Assembly: GCA_022842465.1 (NCBI GenBank) | Contig: JALHPN010000067.1 | Span: 1-39,616 of the forward strand | Source of the DNA: Polyangiaceae bacterium | Lineage (GTDB): Bacteria; Myxococcota_A; Polyangia; Polyangiales; Polyangiaceae | Reading direction: 5' to 3' | DNA: 39,616 nucleotides | Part shown: positions 1 through 8,897 of the stretch, one piece after another | Position numbering within the stretch: position 1 is the stretch's first letter | Layout of the letters: every line of letters starts with the position of its first letter | Translations under genes and position numbers: made by a program | Notes under the pieces: model-generated | Database searches by the model: none | Told to the model about the DNA's origin: nothing | Seen by the model: the letters and a program-made list of their open reading frames with translations, nothing else

Positions 1-74
1 GGCGGAGACCCACCGCCGCACGCAGCGACGGCGAGGGCAGCGACGAGGAGCGCACGGGATCCGAGGTTCGACAT
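1..74 (-). CDS. Lipoprotein, 5' end only (runs off left edge)
   Basis: Only the first 24 codons lie in the window. The ATG is at 74-72 and the peptide begins MSNLGSRALLVAALAVAACG. That is a short basic N-terminus, a hydrophobic stretch and an AAC lipobox followed by Gly-rich sequence, the classic form of a lipoprotein signal peptide. The predicted product is exported and lipidated on the cysteine at residue 19. It is divergent from the CNNM gene at 258, with 183 bp between them that must hold both promoters. The mature part, and so the function, is outside the window. Confidence 0.7.
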   Translation of the reverse strand, partial: MSNLGSRALLVAALAVAACGGGSP

Positions 75-257
75 GATGTCCGTCTTCTAGGGAGAACCCC
101 GGGAGGTGGAAAGGCGGATTCGTCGATCCGGTCGGTCGACGTCGGCCAAGGTCGTGACGAGCGGGGCCATCCGGTCTACAGTGTCGCCCGCCGTGAACGA
201 CTTTCCACCAGCGCGATCCGAGGGGAACGGCCGCGCGCGCCGTCCTCGTCCTTCCCG
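75..257. promoter_or_regulatory. Divergent intergenic region, lipoprotein / CNNM gene
   Basis: 183 bp between two divergent start codons. Promoters for both genes are expected here, but I could not pick convincing -35/-10 pairs or a strong ribosome binding site for either gene. Confidence 0.35.
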
Positions 258-1592
258 ATGATCGGTCTCCTCCTCGCGATCGTCTTCATCGCGCTCAACG
301 GCTTCTTCGTCGCCGCCGAGTTCGCCTTCGTGAAGGTCTCGACGACCCTCGCGAGCATGCCGAAGGCGCCGCGCGAGGATCCGAAGCTCGCGCGCGCGCG
401 CGAGGTCGTCGCCCGCATCGACCGCTACCTCTCGGTCACGCAGCTCGGCATCACCCTCGCCAGCCTCGGCCTCGGCTGGGTCGGTGAGCCCGCCATCGAG
501 GATCACATCGCGCGGGGCATGAAGATGTTCACCGGCGGCGCCGAGCTCGGCCGGGTCGCACATGCGCTCTCGATCGCGATCGCGTTCTCGATCCTCACCT
601 TCTCGCACGTGCTCTTCGGCGAGCTCGTCCCCAAGCTCGTCGCCATCCAGCGGTCGGAGGCGGTCGCCCTCTCCTCCGCGGCGCCGCTCCACTTCGTCTA
701 CGTCGCGTTCATGCCGCTCCTCTGGGTCCTCGAGCGCGCGACCGGAGTCATCCTCCGCGCGATGGGGATGAAGGCGGACGCAGCGAGCGAGGGCGCGCTC
801 TCGGAGGAGGAGCTGCTCGGCATCCTCGCGGCGAACGCCGCCAGGAGCCCCGGCGGCAAGCCGAAGGCGGAGCTCGTCGAGCGCGTCGTTCGCTTCGCCC
901 AGCGTACCGCGCGCCACGCCATGGTGCCGCGCGTCGACGTGTTCAGCCTCCCGGTCGCGACGCCGGGCGGGACGGCGATCGCCGAGATCCGCACGCATCA
1001 GTACTCGCGCGTGCTCCTCACCAAGGGCCGCAGCGTGGACGAGGTGGCGGGGTACCTCTACGTGAAGGACTTCCTCGTCGACCCGCGCGCGGCCTCGCTC
1101 GACTCGCTCGCCGCGGTGGTGCGGGAGATCCTGTTCGTGCCCGAGACGCAGACCCTGCTCGACGTGCTCCGCGAGATGCAGGCCAAGCAGATCCCGATCG
1201 CGGTGGTCGTCGACGAGTACGGCGGGACGAGCGGCATCGTCACGATGGAGGACCTCCTCGAGGAGATCGTCGGCGAGATCCGCGACGAGCTCGACGTCGA
1301 GCACGCGCGCGTCGTGTCGGTGTCGGATGCGTCGACCGACGAGGAGAACGCGTGGGACGTCGACGCGCGCGCGACGGGCGAAGAGCTCCGCGCGATCGGC
1401 GTCGAGCTCGAGGAGGCTCAGTCCGCGGAGACCGTCGGAACCATCGTCCTCCAGCGGCTCGGCCGCATCCCGCGGATCGGAGACAAGGTGGAGCTCGGAG
1501 CGATGGCGTCCGCGGAGGTCACGAGCGTCAGCCGTCGTCGAATCCTCCGCGTCCGCGTGAGGGTCCGGTTGCACCCGCCGGTGAGCGAGTGA
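258..1592 (+). CDS. CNNM / CBS / CorC_HlyC-domain membrane protein
   Basis: A 444-residue member of the hemolysin C/CorC-related (UPF0053) family. Residues 1-200 are the CNNM (DUF21) membrane domain; the first segment is MIGLLLAIVFIALNGFFVAA, and FGELVPKLVA is a typical later motif. Residues about 221-340 form a CBS pair, starting at MVPRVDVF and including VVDEYGGTSGIVTMEDLLEE. Residues 360-430 are the CorC_HlyC transporter-associated domain. Family members are inner-membrane proteins linked to Mg2+/Co2+ homeostasis, with adenine nucleotide binding by the CBS pair. The length is normal. The downstream MMPL gene starts inside the stop codon (GTGA), so the two are probably co-translated. The ion specificity is not visible from sequence. 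Confidence 0.9.
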   Translation: MIGLLLAIVFIALNGFFVAAEFAFVKVSTTLASMPKAPREDPKLARAREVVARIDRYLSVTQLGITLASLGLGWVGEPAIEDHIARGMKMFTGGAELGRVAHALSIAIAFSILTFSHVLFGELVPKLVAIQRSEAVALSSAAPLHFVYVAFMPLLWVLERATGVILRAMGMKADAASEGALSEEELLGILAANAARSPGGKPKAELVERVVRFAQRTARHAMVPRVDVFSLPVATPGGTAIAEIRTHQYSRVLLTKGRSVDEVAGYLYVKDFLVDPRAASLDSLAAVVREILFVPETQTLLDVLREMQAKQIPIAVVVDEYGGTSGIVTMEDLLEEIVGEIRDELDVEHARVVSVSDASTDEENAWDVDARATGEELRAIGVELEEAQSAETVGTIVLQRLGRIPRIGDKVELGAMASAEVTSVSRRRILRVRVRVRLHPPVSE

Positions 1593-3982
1593 CCTCCCGT
1601 CCGGCGCGGCTCTTCGCGCTGGTCGCGACGCTGCTCCTCACGATCGCGTCGCTCTTCGCGGCAACACGGCTCCGGCTCTCCCGTGACCTGACGCAGCTCT
1701 TCCCGCACACGCCGGAGGCGGAGGCGCTGGCGCGCGTGACGCGGGTGTTCGGAGGCGGAGACGTCGCGCTCGTGCTCCTGCGCGGGGACGAGAGCGACGA
1801 GGTCGAGCGAGCGGCGGAGGACGCCGCGCGCGAGCTCCGCGCCGCGCAGACGGTGGAGGACGTGATGACCGGCCCGCCGCCGCCGCGCGACATCCACCCT
1901 GCGGATGCGTGGCGATGGGCGGGGCCGATCGCGCGCGACCGGCTCGCGCGGGCGCTGACCGAGGAGGGCATGCGGGCGCGCCTGCGCGAGACGCGCGCGC
2001 TCCTCCTCGCGCCCGGAGCCTCGGAGATCGAGGACTGGCTCGCGCGCGATCCCCTCCGCCTCGCCGCGGTGCCGTGGGAGGGCAGCGTCGAGATCGCGGC
2101 CGGCGCTCGCGCGACCCCGGGCGCAGCGTTCGTGGCGGACGCTGGCAAGACCCGGCTCGTCGTCCTGTCGCCGCGTGGCCACGCGTTCGAGGGAGGCGAG
2201 GCCGCGCGCTTCGTGGACGAGACGGAGGCCGCGCTCGACCGCGCACGAGCGGCGCACCCGAGCGTGCACTTCGATCTGACGGGAGGGCACGTCGTCGCGA
2301 AGCAGACGGAGGCGCTCGTGCGCTCCGATCTCCAGCGGAGCGGCACGGCGTCGATCGTCTTCGCGTCGATCGTCTTCCTCGTCGTCTTCCGCAGGCCGCG
2401 CGCGCTCCTCGCCGTCTTACCGCCGCTCGCGGCCGGGACGCTCTGGACGACCGCGCTCGCGTCGATGCTCTACCCGCAGCTCTCCGCGATCGCGACGGCG
2501 TTCGCGGCCGTCGTCGTCGGCGTCGGCGTCGACACGGGCGTGCACGTGTACGGGCGGCTCCTCGAGGCGCGGCGCGAGGGACTGTCGCCGTCCGAGGCGG
2601 CGCGCGTCGCCAGGCAGGATACCTGGCGTCCGACCCTCGGCGCGGCGGCGGCGGCAGGAGGCGCGTTCGCGTGCCTCGCGATGTCGGACGTCGCCGGGAT
2701 GGTGCAGCTCGGCGTCCTCTGCGCCGCCGGCGAGCTCCTCACCGCGATCGCGATCCTCGTCGTGGTCCCGGAGATCGGCGCCTTCCTCGAGCGCGGCCCC
2801 CCGCCGGCGGAGCTCCGCTGGTCGTTCCTCCCTCGCCTCACGAGCTCGCGGCCGAAGGCGCTCGCGAGTGTCGCGGTCGCGTTCGTCGCCGTTCTCGGCG
2901 CCGCCGTGGTCGGACCTCCCTCGCTCGATCACGGCGTCGTCGCGCTCGACGCCCGGACCTTGCCCGCGATGGCGACGTACGACGCGATCTACGCCGCGTT
3001 CGGCGGGACACGCGGTCAGCTGATGATCGTCTCCACCCACGCCGACGAGGAGGTCGCCCGCGCGCGCGGCGACGCGGTCGCGGAGACGGCCGAGATGCTC
3101 GCGGCGGAGGGCTCGATCGCGGGCTACGACGCGCTCGCGCAGGTCGCTCCCTCGCGCGCTGCGGTGGACGCGAGGCTCGGCGCCCGCGACGCCCTCGATC
3201 TCCCGGCGAGGGCGGCACTCCTCGCGCGGCTCCTCGCCGAGGAGGGCTTCGCCCCGGAGGCGTTCGCCGCCGCGGTCGCCGCGCTGCGCGAGCCAGAGGC
3301 GCGCGCCGCAGACGCTTCCCTCCCTCTCGGCCCCGCAGGCGCGTGGGCCGTTCGACGACACCTCGGGCGAGACGAGCGGGGCACGGTCGTCGTCACCTAT
3401 GTCCGGCCGACCGGCCGTGAGACCGACGACGCGCGCGCGCGGACGCTGCTCCGCGCGGCCGATCCGGCGGCGATCGTCACGAGCTTCCGGGACCTCGACG
3501 GCGGGCTTCGGGACTCGCTCGCGCGCGACCTCCCCCGGGTCCTCGCGGCGGCGTCCGCCATCGTGGTGATGGCGTTGATGGCGGCGCTCCGGAGCCTCCG
3601 CGCCGTGGCGCTCGCCGCTCTCGTCCTCCTCGTCGAGATCGCGCTCGTCCTCCTCGCCTCGCGCGCTCTCGGCGTCCGCTGGCACGTCTACGACGCGCTC
3701 GTCCTGCCCATCCTGCTCGGGATCACCCTCGACGAGGCGATGTTCCTGCTCGCCGCGACCGAGCGACGGTCGATCGACGACGCGCTCGCGCACCAGGCGC
3801 CTCTGGGAGCGGCGACCGCGCTCACGACGGCCGCCGGGTTCGCTGCGCTCGTCACCTGTCGCTTCGAGGGCCTCCGGGACATGGGAAAGGTGGGGGCGCT
3901 CGGCTCGACGGTCGGCCTCGTCGCGGCGTTCGTGGTGATCCCCGCCGGCCTCCGGCTCGTCCGCCCTCGTTCGCCCGCCTGA
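1589..3982 (+). CDS. MMPL/RND-family transporter
   Basis: A 797-residue protein with the duplicated RND layout of MMPL/HpnN-type exporters. There is a TM helix at 8-28, a periplasmic domain to about 250, and a TM bundle at 252-395 that contains the VVVGVGVDTGVH signature. A second leading TM lies at 424-443, a second periplasmic domain at 445-650, and a second TM bundle at 651-790 with LPILLGITLDEAMFLL. I chose the GTG at 1589 because it overlaps the upstream stop (GTGA) and puts the first hydrophobic helix at the N-terminus; longer in-frame extensions read through the CNNM gene. Relatives export lipids or hopanoids using the proton gradient. The substrate cannot be told from this sequence. 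Confidence 0.88.
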   Translation: MTSRPARLFALVATLLLTIASLFAATRLRLSRDLTQLFPHTPEAEALARVTRVFGGGDVALVLLRGDESDEVERAAEDAARELRAAQTVEDVMTGPPPPRDIHPADAWRWAGPIARDRLARALTEEGMRARLRETRALLLAPGASEIEDWLARDPLRLAAVPWEGSVEIAAGARATPGAAFVADAGKTRLVVLSPRGHAFEGGEAARFVDETEAALDRARAAHPSVHFDLTGGHVVAKQTEALVRSDLQRSGTASIVFASIVFLVVFRRPRALLAVLPPLAAGTLWTTALASMLYPQLSAIATAFAAVVVGVGVDTGVHVYGRLLEARREGLSPSEAARVARQDTWRPTLGAAAAAGGAFACLAMSDVAGMVQLGVLCAAGELLTAIAILVVVPEIGAFLERGPPPAELRWSFLPRLTSSRPKALASVAVAFVAVLGAAVVGPPSLDHGVVALDARTLPAMATYDAIYAAFGGTRGQLMIVSTHADEEVARARGDAVAETAEMLAAEGSIAGYDALAQVAPSRAAVDARLGARDALDLPARAALLARLLAEEGFAPEAFAAAVAALREPEARAADASLPLGPAGAWAVRRHLGRDERGTVVVTYVRPTGRETDDARARTLLRAADPAAIVTSFRDLDGGLRDSLARDLPRVLAAASAIVVMALMAALRSLRAVALAALVLLVEIALVLLASRALGVRWHVYDALVLPILLGITLDEAMFLLAATERRSIDDALAHQAPLGAATALTTAAGFAALVTCRFEGLRDMGKVGALGSTVGLVAAFVVIPAGLRLVRPRSPA

Positions 3983-4044
3983 GGGCCGGCGCCGCGCGGC
4001 GAAACCGGGTTGCACCGAGCAGGAAAAGAGGGCAAGGGGAGGTC

Positions 4045-5094
4045 GTGGAGACGTGCGCCCGCCTGTTCGCGCTGACGCTGTTCGTCGGGGGCGCAGGGGT
4101 CGGGTGCAACGCCATCCTGGGCATCGGCGAGCCCGTCGTCGAGGGTGGGGACGCCGCCGCACCGGACGCCTCGGTCGCGAGCGCCGAGGGCGGTCCGGAC
4201 GGGCCGCTGGCCGACGGCAGCGTCGACGCCTTCGCAGACGCCGCCGTGGACGCCGACGCGGGGCCGCCCTGCAATCTCGCGAGCGCGTTCACGACCGTCG
4301 AGCCCGTCGGCGGACTCAACCTTCCGGGCCAGGAGGGCTCCCCGCGCCTCAGCGAAGACGAGCTCACGATCTACTTCGACTCGCAGCGCGCCGGAGGCCT
4401 GAACGGGAGGTTCGATCTCTACAGCGCCACGCGCGCGACGAAGGACCTTCCCTTCTCCGACGTGAAGATGCTCCTCGGGGAGGTGAACACCGACGACGAC
4501 GAGTACTCCCCCAACGTCGTCGACGACGGGCTCACGATCGTCTTCGAGCGCCAGAACGTGGCGTCGCAGGTGAGCAGGCTGATGAGGGCGACGCGGCTGG
4601 CCGTGACCGATCCGTGGGGCACGCCGACCGATGTCCCCGACGTGAACGCCGGCGCCTGCGACTACTCCGCGAACCCCTTCGCACGTGGGACCCAGGACCA
4701 GCTCTTCTTCGTCCGTGCCTGCACGGGGACGCCCGCGGACATCTTCCTCGGCAACCGCGTGAACGACTCGTACGCGGGCTTCGCGCGCGTCGCGAAGCTC
4801 AACACGAACCAGCCCGAGTACGAGCCGACGATCACGGTCGACGGCAAGACGATCCTCTTCGCGCGCCAGCAGGCCGGGAAGCTCGACATCTTCGAGGCGA
4901 CCTGGGACCCGGCCAAGAGCGACTGGAACACGCCCGAGTCGCTCCCGGGCACGGCCGTGAACGGCGTGCTCACGAACGAGACGCCGGGATGGGTCTCGCC
5001 CGACGGGTGCCGTCTCTACTTCACGTCCACGCGCGGAGCCCCCGGCGGCGGCATGCAGGACCTCTTCGTCGCGTCGCGGCCGAGGGTCCCGTGA
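4045..5094 (+). CDS. PD40 (TolB-like) beta-propeller lipoprotein
   Basis: A 349-residue product with a GTG start at 4045, preceded by a purine-rich stretch (GGGGAGG at 4036-4042). A signal sequence ends in a weak lipobox, GVGC, with Cys21. Then comes an Ala/Asp-rich linker to about residue 75. The rest is a set of PD40/WD40-like propeller blades, seen as repeated strings such as LSEDELTIYFDSQR, VVDDGLTIVFERQ, TVDGKTILFARQQ and SPDGCRLYFTSTRG. Such proteins are periplasmic or surface scaffolds with no catalytic role I can infer. The stop overlaps the GTG of the kinase gene at 5091, so the two form an operon and this may be a sensing partner of the kinase. Confidence 0.82.
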   Translation: METCARLFALTLFVGGAGVGCNAILGIGEPVVEGGDAAAPDASVASAEGGPDGPLADGSVDAFADAAVDADAGPPCNLASAFTTVEPVGGLNLPGQEGSPRLSEDELTIYFDSQRAGGLNGRFDLYSATRATKDLPFSDVKMLLGEVNTDDDEYSPNVVDDGLTIVFERQNVASQVSRLMRATRLAVTDPWGTPTDVPDVNAGACDYSANPFARGTQDQLFFVRACTGTPADIFLGNRVNDSYAGFARVAKLNTNQPEYEPTITVDGKTILFARQQAGKLDIFEATWDPAKSDWNTPESLPGTAVNGVLTNETPGWVSPDGCRLYFTSTRGAPGGGMQDLFVASRPRVP

Positions 5095-6611
5095 CGACGC
5101 CCGAAGACGACGAGCGACGCCGCTACGAAGAGGCGCTGAAGCAGCGCGTCGGCACCGTCCTCGGCGGCAAGTACACGCTCGAGTCGCTGCTCGGCGCAGG
5201 CGGCATGGCGGCGGTCTATCGGGCGCGACATCGCAACGGCAACAAGGTCGCCGTGAAGATGCTCCACCCGGAGGTGGCGATCTTGCCGGAGCTCCGCGCG
5301 CGCTTCCTGCGCGAGGGATACGTCGCGAACGGGATCGAGCACCCCGGCGTCGTGCGCGTGATCGACGACGACGTGACGCCGGACGGCGCCGTCTTCCTCG
5401 TCATGGATCTGCTGGAGGGCAGGACCCTCGGTCAGCTGATCGACGAGCGAGGCGGTACGCTCGCGCCGACCGAGATCGTGCCGATCGCCCTCCAGATCCT
5501 CGACGTCCTCGTCGCGGCTCACGCGCGCGGCATCATCCATCGCGACATCAAGCCGGAGAACATCTTCGTCCTCGGCGACGCGAGCGTGCGTCTCCTCGAC
5601 TTCGGCATCGCGCGCGTGGCGCACGCGGCCAGCGCGACGCGGACGGGCCACCTCATGGGCACGCCGGCGTACATGGCGCCCGAGCAGGCCCGCGGGATGG
5701 TGAAGCAGATCGACGCGCGGACGGATCTCTGGGCCGTCGGCGCAGTGCTCTTCCGCGCGCTGACGGGGCGTCAGGTGCACGTCGCCGATACCCCGGAGCT
5801 CACGGTGGTGCACGCCGCGACGCGCGCAGCCGAGCCGGTGCTCGACCTCGCGCCCTCGATCGGGATCGAGCTCGCGAACGCGATCGATCGCGCGCTGGTG
5901 GTCGAGATGGCGTCGCGTTGGCCGGACGCGAGCGCGATGCGCGAGGCGCTGAACGCGGCGACCTCGTCGGGGCTCTCGGAGCTCGCGCAGCCGGTCGTGT
6001 CGTCGTCCGCGGTGCTCGATCGGACCCATCCGATGACGCCGGTGACGCCTTCTGGCGGCCTGTCGGCCGGGACCCATCCGATGGCGGCGACGCCTCCCGG
6101 TCTGACGGCGCACGGCACCCTGTCGGCGACCGCAGGCGGGGCCCGTTCGGGGGCGCTGCCCGAGCGTGCTGGCTCGCGAGGCAGCGTCGTCGCCCTCGGC
6201 CTCCTCGCGGCCGTGATCCTGGGCGGTGGCGCGTTGGGGCTCTCGCGCCTGTCCGCGACGGAGGAGCGGGCGACGCGCGCCAACGGGGTCGTCGCGGTCG
6301 AGCCGGCGCCTCCTGCGAGCGCGAGCGCGGCGGTCCTCGTGGTCGCGCCCGAGGAGACGCCAGCCGGGACGCACGCGAGCGCGAGCGCGCTCCCCTTCGT
6401 GAGCGTGTCGGCCGCGGCGGAGGCGACGGGCGCCCCGTCCGCGAAGCCCGTGAAGCCTGCCCTGCCGACGGCGCCCGCGAAGGCGAGCGCGAGCGCCACG
6501 GGCGCGGCCGCGCAGGTCGCGCCGACCGCCTCGGCGCCGAATTGTTCCCCGCCGTACACCTTCGACGCGGCCGGGACGAAGCAGTGGAAGGCGGAGTGCT
6601 TCGCGAAATGA
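5091..6611 (+). CDS. Transmembrane Ser/Thr protein kinase (PknB/Hanks type)
   Basis: A 506-residue protein with a GTG start overlapping the upstream stop (GTGA). The kinase domain spans about residues 27-290: glycine loop LLGAGGMAAVY, VAVKML lysine, catalytic loop HRDIKPEN, DFGIA, activation segment GTPAYMAPEQ, and DLWAVGAVLF. All key residues are intact and it is an RD kinase, so it should be active. An Ala/Ser/Thr/Pro-rich linker follows, then one TM helix near 363-384. The extracytoplasmic tail ends in a conserved-looking block, CSPPYTFDAAGTKQWKAECF, typical of myxobacterial kinases. It lies between a propeller lipoprotein and a PEGA-like protein, both exported, which suggests envelope signalling. 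Confidence 0.92.
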   Translation: MTTPEDDERRRYEEALKQRVGTVLGGKYTLESLLGAGGMAAVYRARHRNGNKVAVKMLHPEVAILPELRARFLREGYVANGIEHPGVVRVIDDDVTPDGAVFLVMDLLEGRTLGQLIDERGGTLAPTEIVPIALQILDVLVAAHARGIIHRDIKPENIFVLGDASVRLLDFGIARVAHAASATRTGHLMGTPAYMAPEQARGMVKQIDARTDLWAVGAVLFRALTGRQVHVADTPELTVVHAATRAAEPVLDLAPSIGIELANAIDRALVVEMASRWPDASAMREALNAATSSGLSELAQPVVSSSAVLDRTHPMTPVTPSGGLSAGTHPMAATPPGLTAHGTLSATAGGARSGALPERAGSRGSVVALGLLAAVILGGGALGLSRLSATEERATRANGVVAVEPAPPASASAAVLVVAPEETPAGTHASASALPFVSVSAAAEATGAPSAKPVKPALPTAPAKASASATGAAAQVAPTASAPNCSPPYTFDAAGTKQWKAECFAK

Positions 6612-7519
6612 GATCTCCCCGGCTCCTCTCGTCCTTCGTCGTGGCCTCGGCGTTCGCCGCTCCGATCGCGCTGACAGCGCCTGCCCGCGCGGACGTCGGC
6701 GCGTGCGTCGCGGCCGCGAACGAAGGCGGCGTCCTCCGTCGTGACGTCTCGAAGCTCACGAGCGCGCAGGAGCGCTTGACGGTCTGCGCGGCGGACGAGT
6801 GCCCGACCGAGATCAGAGACGACTGCCGGAGGCTCCTCGCCGAGGTCATCGCCTCGATCCCGACGATCGTCGCCATCGCGGAGGACGCGGGCGGCAACAC
6901 GCTCCTCGACGTGAGGCTCGAGATCGACGGCAAGCCGGTCGCGGAGCAGCTCGACGGCCTCCCCATCAGCGTCGATGCGGGCGCGCACAAGCTCGTCTTC
7001 GTGCGCGGCACCGAGCGCGTGGAGGCGACCGCGGTGCTCGCCGCGGGCAAGAAGAACCAGGAGGTGCGCGCGCGCTTCGCCGGGCTCGTCGCGCCGCGCG
7101 ACGTCGCCCCGCCGCCCCCCGCCGAGGCGAAGCCGAGCGTGACGCCACGGACGTCGTCCGGCTCGTCCACCTTGCGATGGGTCGGGCTGGGCGCGGCGGG
7201 CGCGGGCGTCGTCGGCCTCGGGCTCGGCACCGTGTTCGGCCTCCGGGCGAGCAGCCTCCAGGACGACGCGGCCTGCCCGGACAACCGGTGCCGCGACCAG
7301 GCCTCCGCGAGCACGCTGCGGGATGCACGTTCTTCGGGGAACCTCTCGACGGTCTTCTTCGTCGCGGGTGGGCTCCTCGCCGCGGGGGGGATCACCCTCT
7401 ATCTCCTCGCGCCCGACGCGAGCGCGAGTGGCAAGGCGACCGCACCGCCGGCCCTCCGCGCCGCACGCATGACACCGCTGCCTTCGGGTGCGGCGATGAT
7501 TTTCGAAGGCACGCTCTGA
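6608..7519 (+). CDS. PEGA-like exported membrane protein
   Basis: A 303-residue product whose ATG overlaps the kinase stop (ATGA). A Sec signal peptide ends in PARA|D near residue 28. A Cys-containing N-terminal segment carries the pattern VCAADECPTEIRDDCRRLL, common in myxobacterial PEGA proteins. A PEGA-like beta unit at about 100-160 (DVRLEIDGKPV through VDAGAHKLVFVRG) is followed by a Pro-rich linker and two C-terminal TM helices near 191-213 and 247-268, with a Cys-bearing loop between them. No enzyme motifs are present. It is most likely a partner or target of the adjacent kinase at the cytoplasmic membrane. It is a smaller analogue of the three-PEGA protein in the opposite cassette. 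Confidence 0.75.
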   Translation: MRSPRLLSSFVVASAFAAPIALTAPARADVGACVAAANEGGVLRRDVSKLTSAQERLTVCAADECPTEIRDDCRRLLAEVIASIPTIVAIAEDAGGNTLLDVRLEIDGKPVAEQLDGLPISVDAGAHKLVFVRGTERVEATAVLAAGKKNQEVRARFAGLVAPRDVAPPPPAEAKPSVTPRTSSGSSTLRWVGLGAAGAGVVGLGLGTVFGLRASSLQDDAACPDNRCRDQASASTLRDARSSGNLSTVFFVAGGLLAAGGITLYLLAPDASASGKATAPPALRAARMTPLPSGAAMIFEGTL

Positions 7520-7525
7520 AGCGTG

Positions 7526-7541
7526 CGCTCGCTGGCGAGCG
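7526..7541 (+). terminator. Small hairpin after PEGA-like gene
   Basis: CGCTCG, a CTGG loop, then CGAGCG, directly after the stop at 7519. It is only 6 bp and has no U run, so it may be a weak terminator or chance. It lies just upstream of a possible -10 box for the next gene. Confidence 0.3.
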
Positions 7542-7544
7542 ATC

Positions 7545-7550
7545 TACATT
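7545..7550 (+). promoter_or_regulatory. Possible -10 box (TACATT) for the gene at 7558
   Basis: TACATT ends 7 nt before the ATG at 7558. If used, transcription would start at or next to the ATG, giving a leaderless mRNA. No Shine-Dalgarno sequence is visible. The same spacing is seen at 25421 (TAGACT). Confidence 0.35.
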
Positions 7551-7557
7551 CGCCTCC

Positions 7558-8049
7558 ATGAGGTACGTCCGACGTTGGCTCCTCGCAGGTGTGGTGGCGT
7601 CCCAGGCGGCGTGCGGGCGCGCGACCTTCGTCGTGCAGCAGTACCCCGGGCCGCCGCAGCCCGAAGGGGCCGTCGCCGTCCTCCGCGTGAACGGCAACGA
7701 GGACGTGCGCGTGCTCGAGCTCGACGACCGCGACGTGCGCGCCCCGCTCGATCGCGACGTGCGACTCCACATCGAGATGCTCCCTGCGCGGCACACCGTG
7801 GTCGTCGGAGCGATGGGCTTCGAGAACGATCCGCGGGCCGAGACGAGCGGGAAGCTCGCCTTCCGCGCACAGGCCGGCAAGGTCTACCGCGTCGCCATCG
7901 GCGAGTCGCCGAAGGACGCGCGCGTCTACGAGGTCGATCGCGCGAGCGACGCCGTGGTGCGCGAGGCGACGGAGCCGGCGCCTGCGCCGAGTCCTCAGGG
8001 CGTGAGCGGCGTTCCGACGCCCGCCCTGCCTTCCGCGTCGGGACAGTAG
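7558..8049 (+). CDS. Small lipoprotein of unknown function
   Basis: A 163-residue product. The N-terminus is a lipoprotein signal, MRYVRRWLLAGVVASQAACG, with Cys19 as the lipidated residue. The mature part looks like a single beta-rich domain; phrases such as LPARHTVVVGAMGF and AQAGKVYRVAIG resemble the PEGA/carboxypeptidase-regulatory style of periplasmic proteins. The tail is Ala/Pro/Ser-rich. I do not recognise a family. It is the last gene of the plus-strand kinase cassette, 38 bp after the PEGA-like gene. Its final 55 bp overlap the end of the opposing lipoprotein gene (7995-8049). Confidence 0.7.
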   Translation: MRYVRRWLLAGVVASQAACGRATFVVQQYPGPPQPEGAVAVLRVNGNEDVRVLELDDRDVRAPLDRDVRLHIEMLPARHTVVVGAMGFENDPRAETSGKLAFRAQAGKVYRVAIGESPKDARVYEVDRASDAVVREATEPAPAPSPQGVSGVPTPALPSASGQ

Positions 8050-8897
8050 GGCTGCGCCGCGGTCTTCACCACACACGCGGTCGAGAGGTGAGCGTCGAGC
8101 GCGCGGTCTGGAACGCGGCGCTTCGCAGGGTCGGGCTCGGGATCGAGCAGCGAGTCGCAGATCCCGGCGCTCATCTTCCCCGTCGTCTCGTTCACGCGGG
8201 TCCACCCCTCGTCGGCATCGGCGCCGTCGAGCGCGATCACGCGGTCGGGCGCCGCCGCCCATCGGATCGACACGTTGACACGGTCGCCGGCCGGGACCGT
8301 GAACGTGCAGTCCGGCCGCACCTCGAGGAGCGTCGACTTCGCGAGGCAGGCCCTCTCGTCGAAGCACGGCGCGCCGCCGATCCCCCCGAAGACGCGCGCC
8401 TCCGCATAGTCGGAGAGGGCCGCCGCCTCCACCTCCGCGCTCCGGCAGACGCCGCCGACGCAGCTCTGGTTCGGGCCGCAGTCGCGGAAGTTGAAGCACG
8501 CCATGCGAAGCGCCATCGGGACGAGGAGCGTCCGTCCCTCGACGTACGAGACGATGGCGCGACGGAACACCTGCCCGGCGGCGGACGTCGATTTCCCTCC
8601 TCTCACCTCGATCGTGACGGGGCGATCGAGCGAGTCGTCGTCCTTCGGGATCACCGCGAGCGTCGTCGGGAAGAAGCGCGGCGTCCCCACGTCGTGCACG
8701 ACGCGACTCACCTCGGAGCCGTTGGACGCGACGACGACGACCTCGAGGGTGTCGAGCTCCTTCGGGATCTCGGTCTCGGAGGAGATCGCAATGGTCAGCT
8801 GCGTCGCGCGGTCCTCCTTGCCGCACGCTGCCGTGAGCGACGCGAACGACGCGATCGCGAGCCCACCCGCGACGACTGTGCGGAACGCCTGTCTCAT
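7995..8897 (-). CDS. Cys-rich lipoprotein of unknown function
   Basis: A 300-residue product, ATG at 8897, overlapping the stop of the PEGA gene (ATGA). Signal peptide MRQAFRTVVAGGLAIASFAS is followed by LTAAC, with Cys25 lipidated. The mature region holds many cysteines, including CFNFRDCGPNQSCVGGVC, which resembles the short Cys-rich motifs common in exported myxobacterial proteins and may be disulfide-bonded. N-terminal beta strands (ATQLTIAISSETEIP, LEVVVVASNG) suggest an Ig-like or carbohydrate-binding fold, but I cannot assign one. It is the last gene of the minus-strand kinase cassette. Its 3' end overlaps the opposing lipoprotein gene by 55 bp. Confidence 0.72.
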   Translation of the reverse strand: MRQAFRTVVAGGLAIASFASLTAACGKEDRATQLTIAISSETEIPKELDTLEVVVVASNGSEVSRVVHDVGTPRFFPTTLAVIPKDDDSLDRPVTIEVRGGKSTSAAGQVFRRAIVSYVEGRTLLVPMALRMACFNFRDCGPNQSCVGGVCRSAEVEAAALSDYAEARVFGGIGGAPCFDERACLAKSTLLEVRPDCTFTVPAGDRVNVSIRWAAAPDRVIALDGADADEGWTRVNETTGKMSAGICDSLLDPEPDPAKRRVPDRALDAHLSTACVVKTAAQPYCPDAEGRAGVGTPLTP

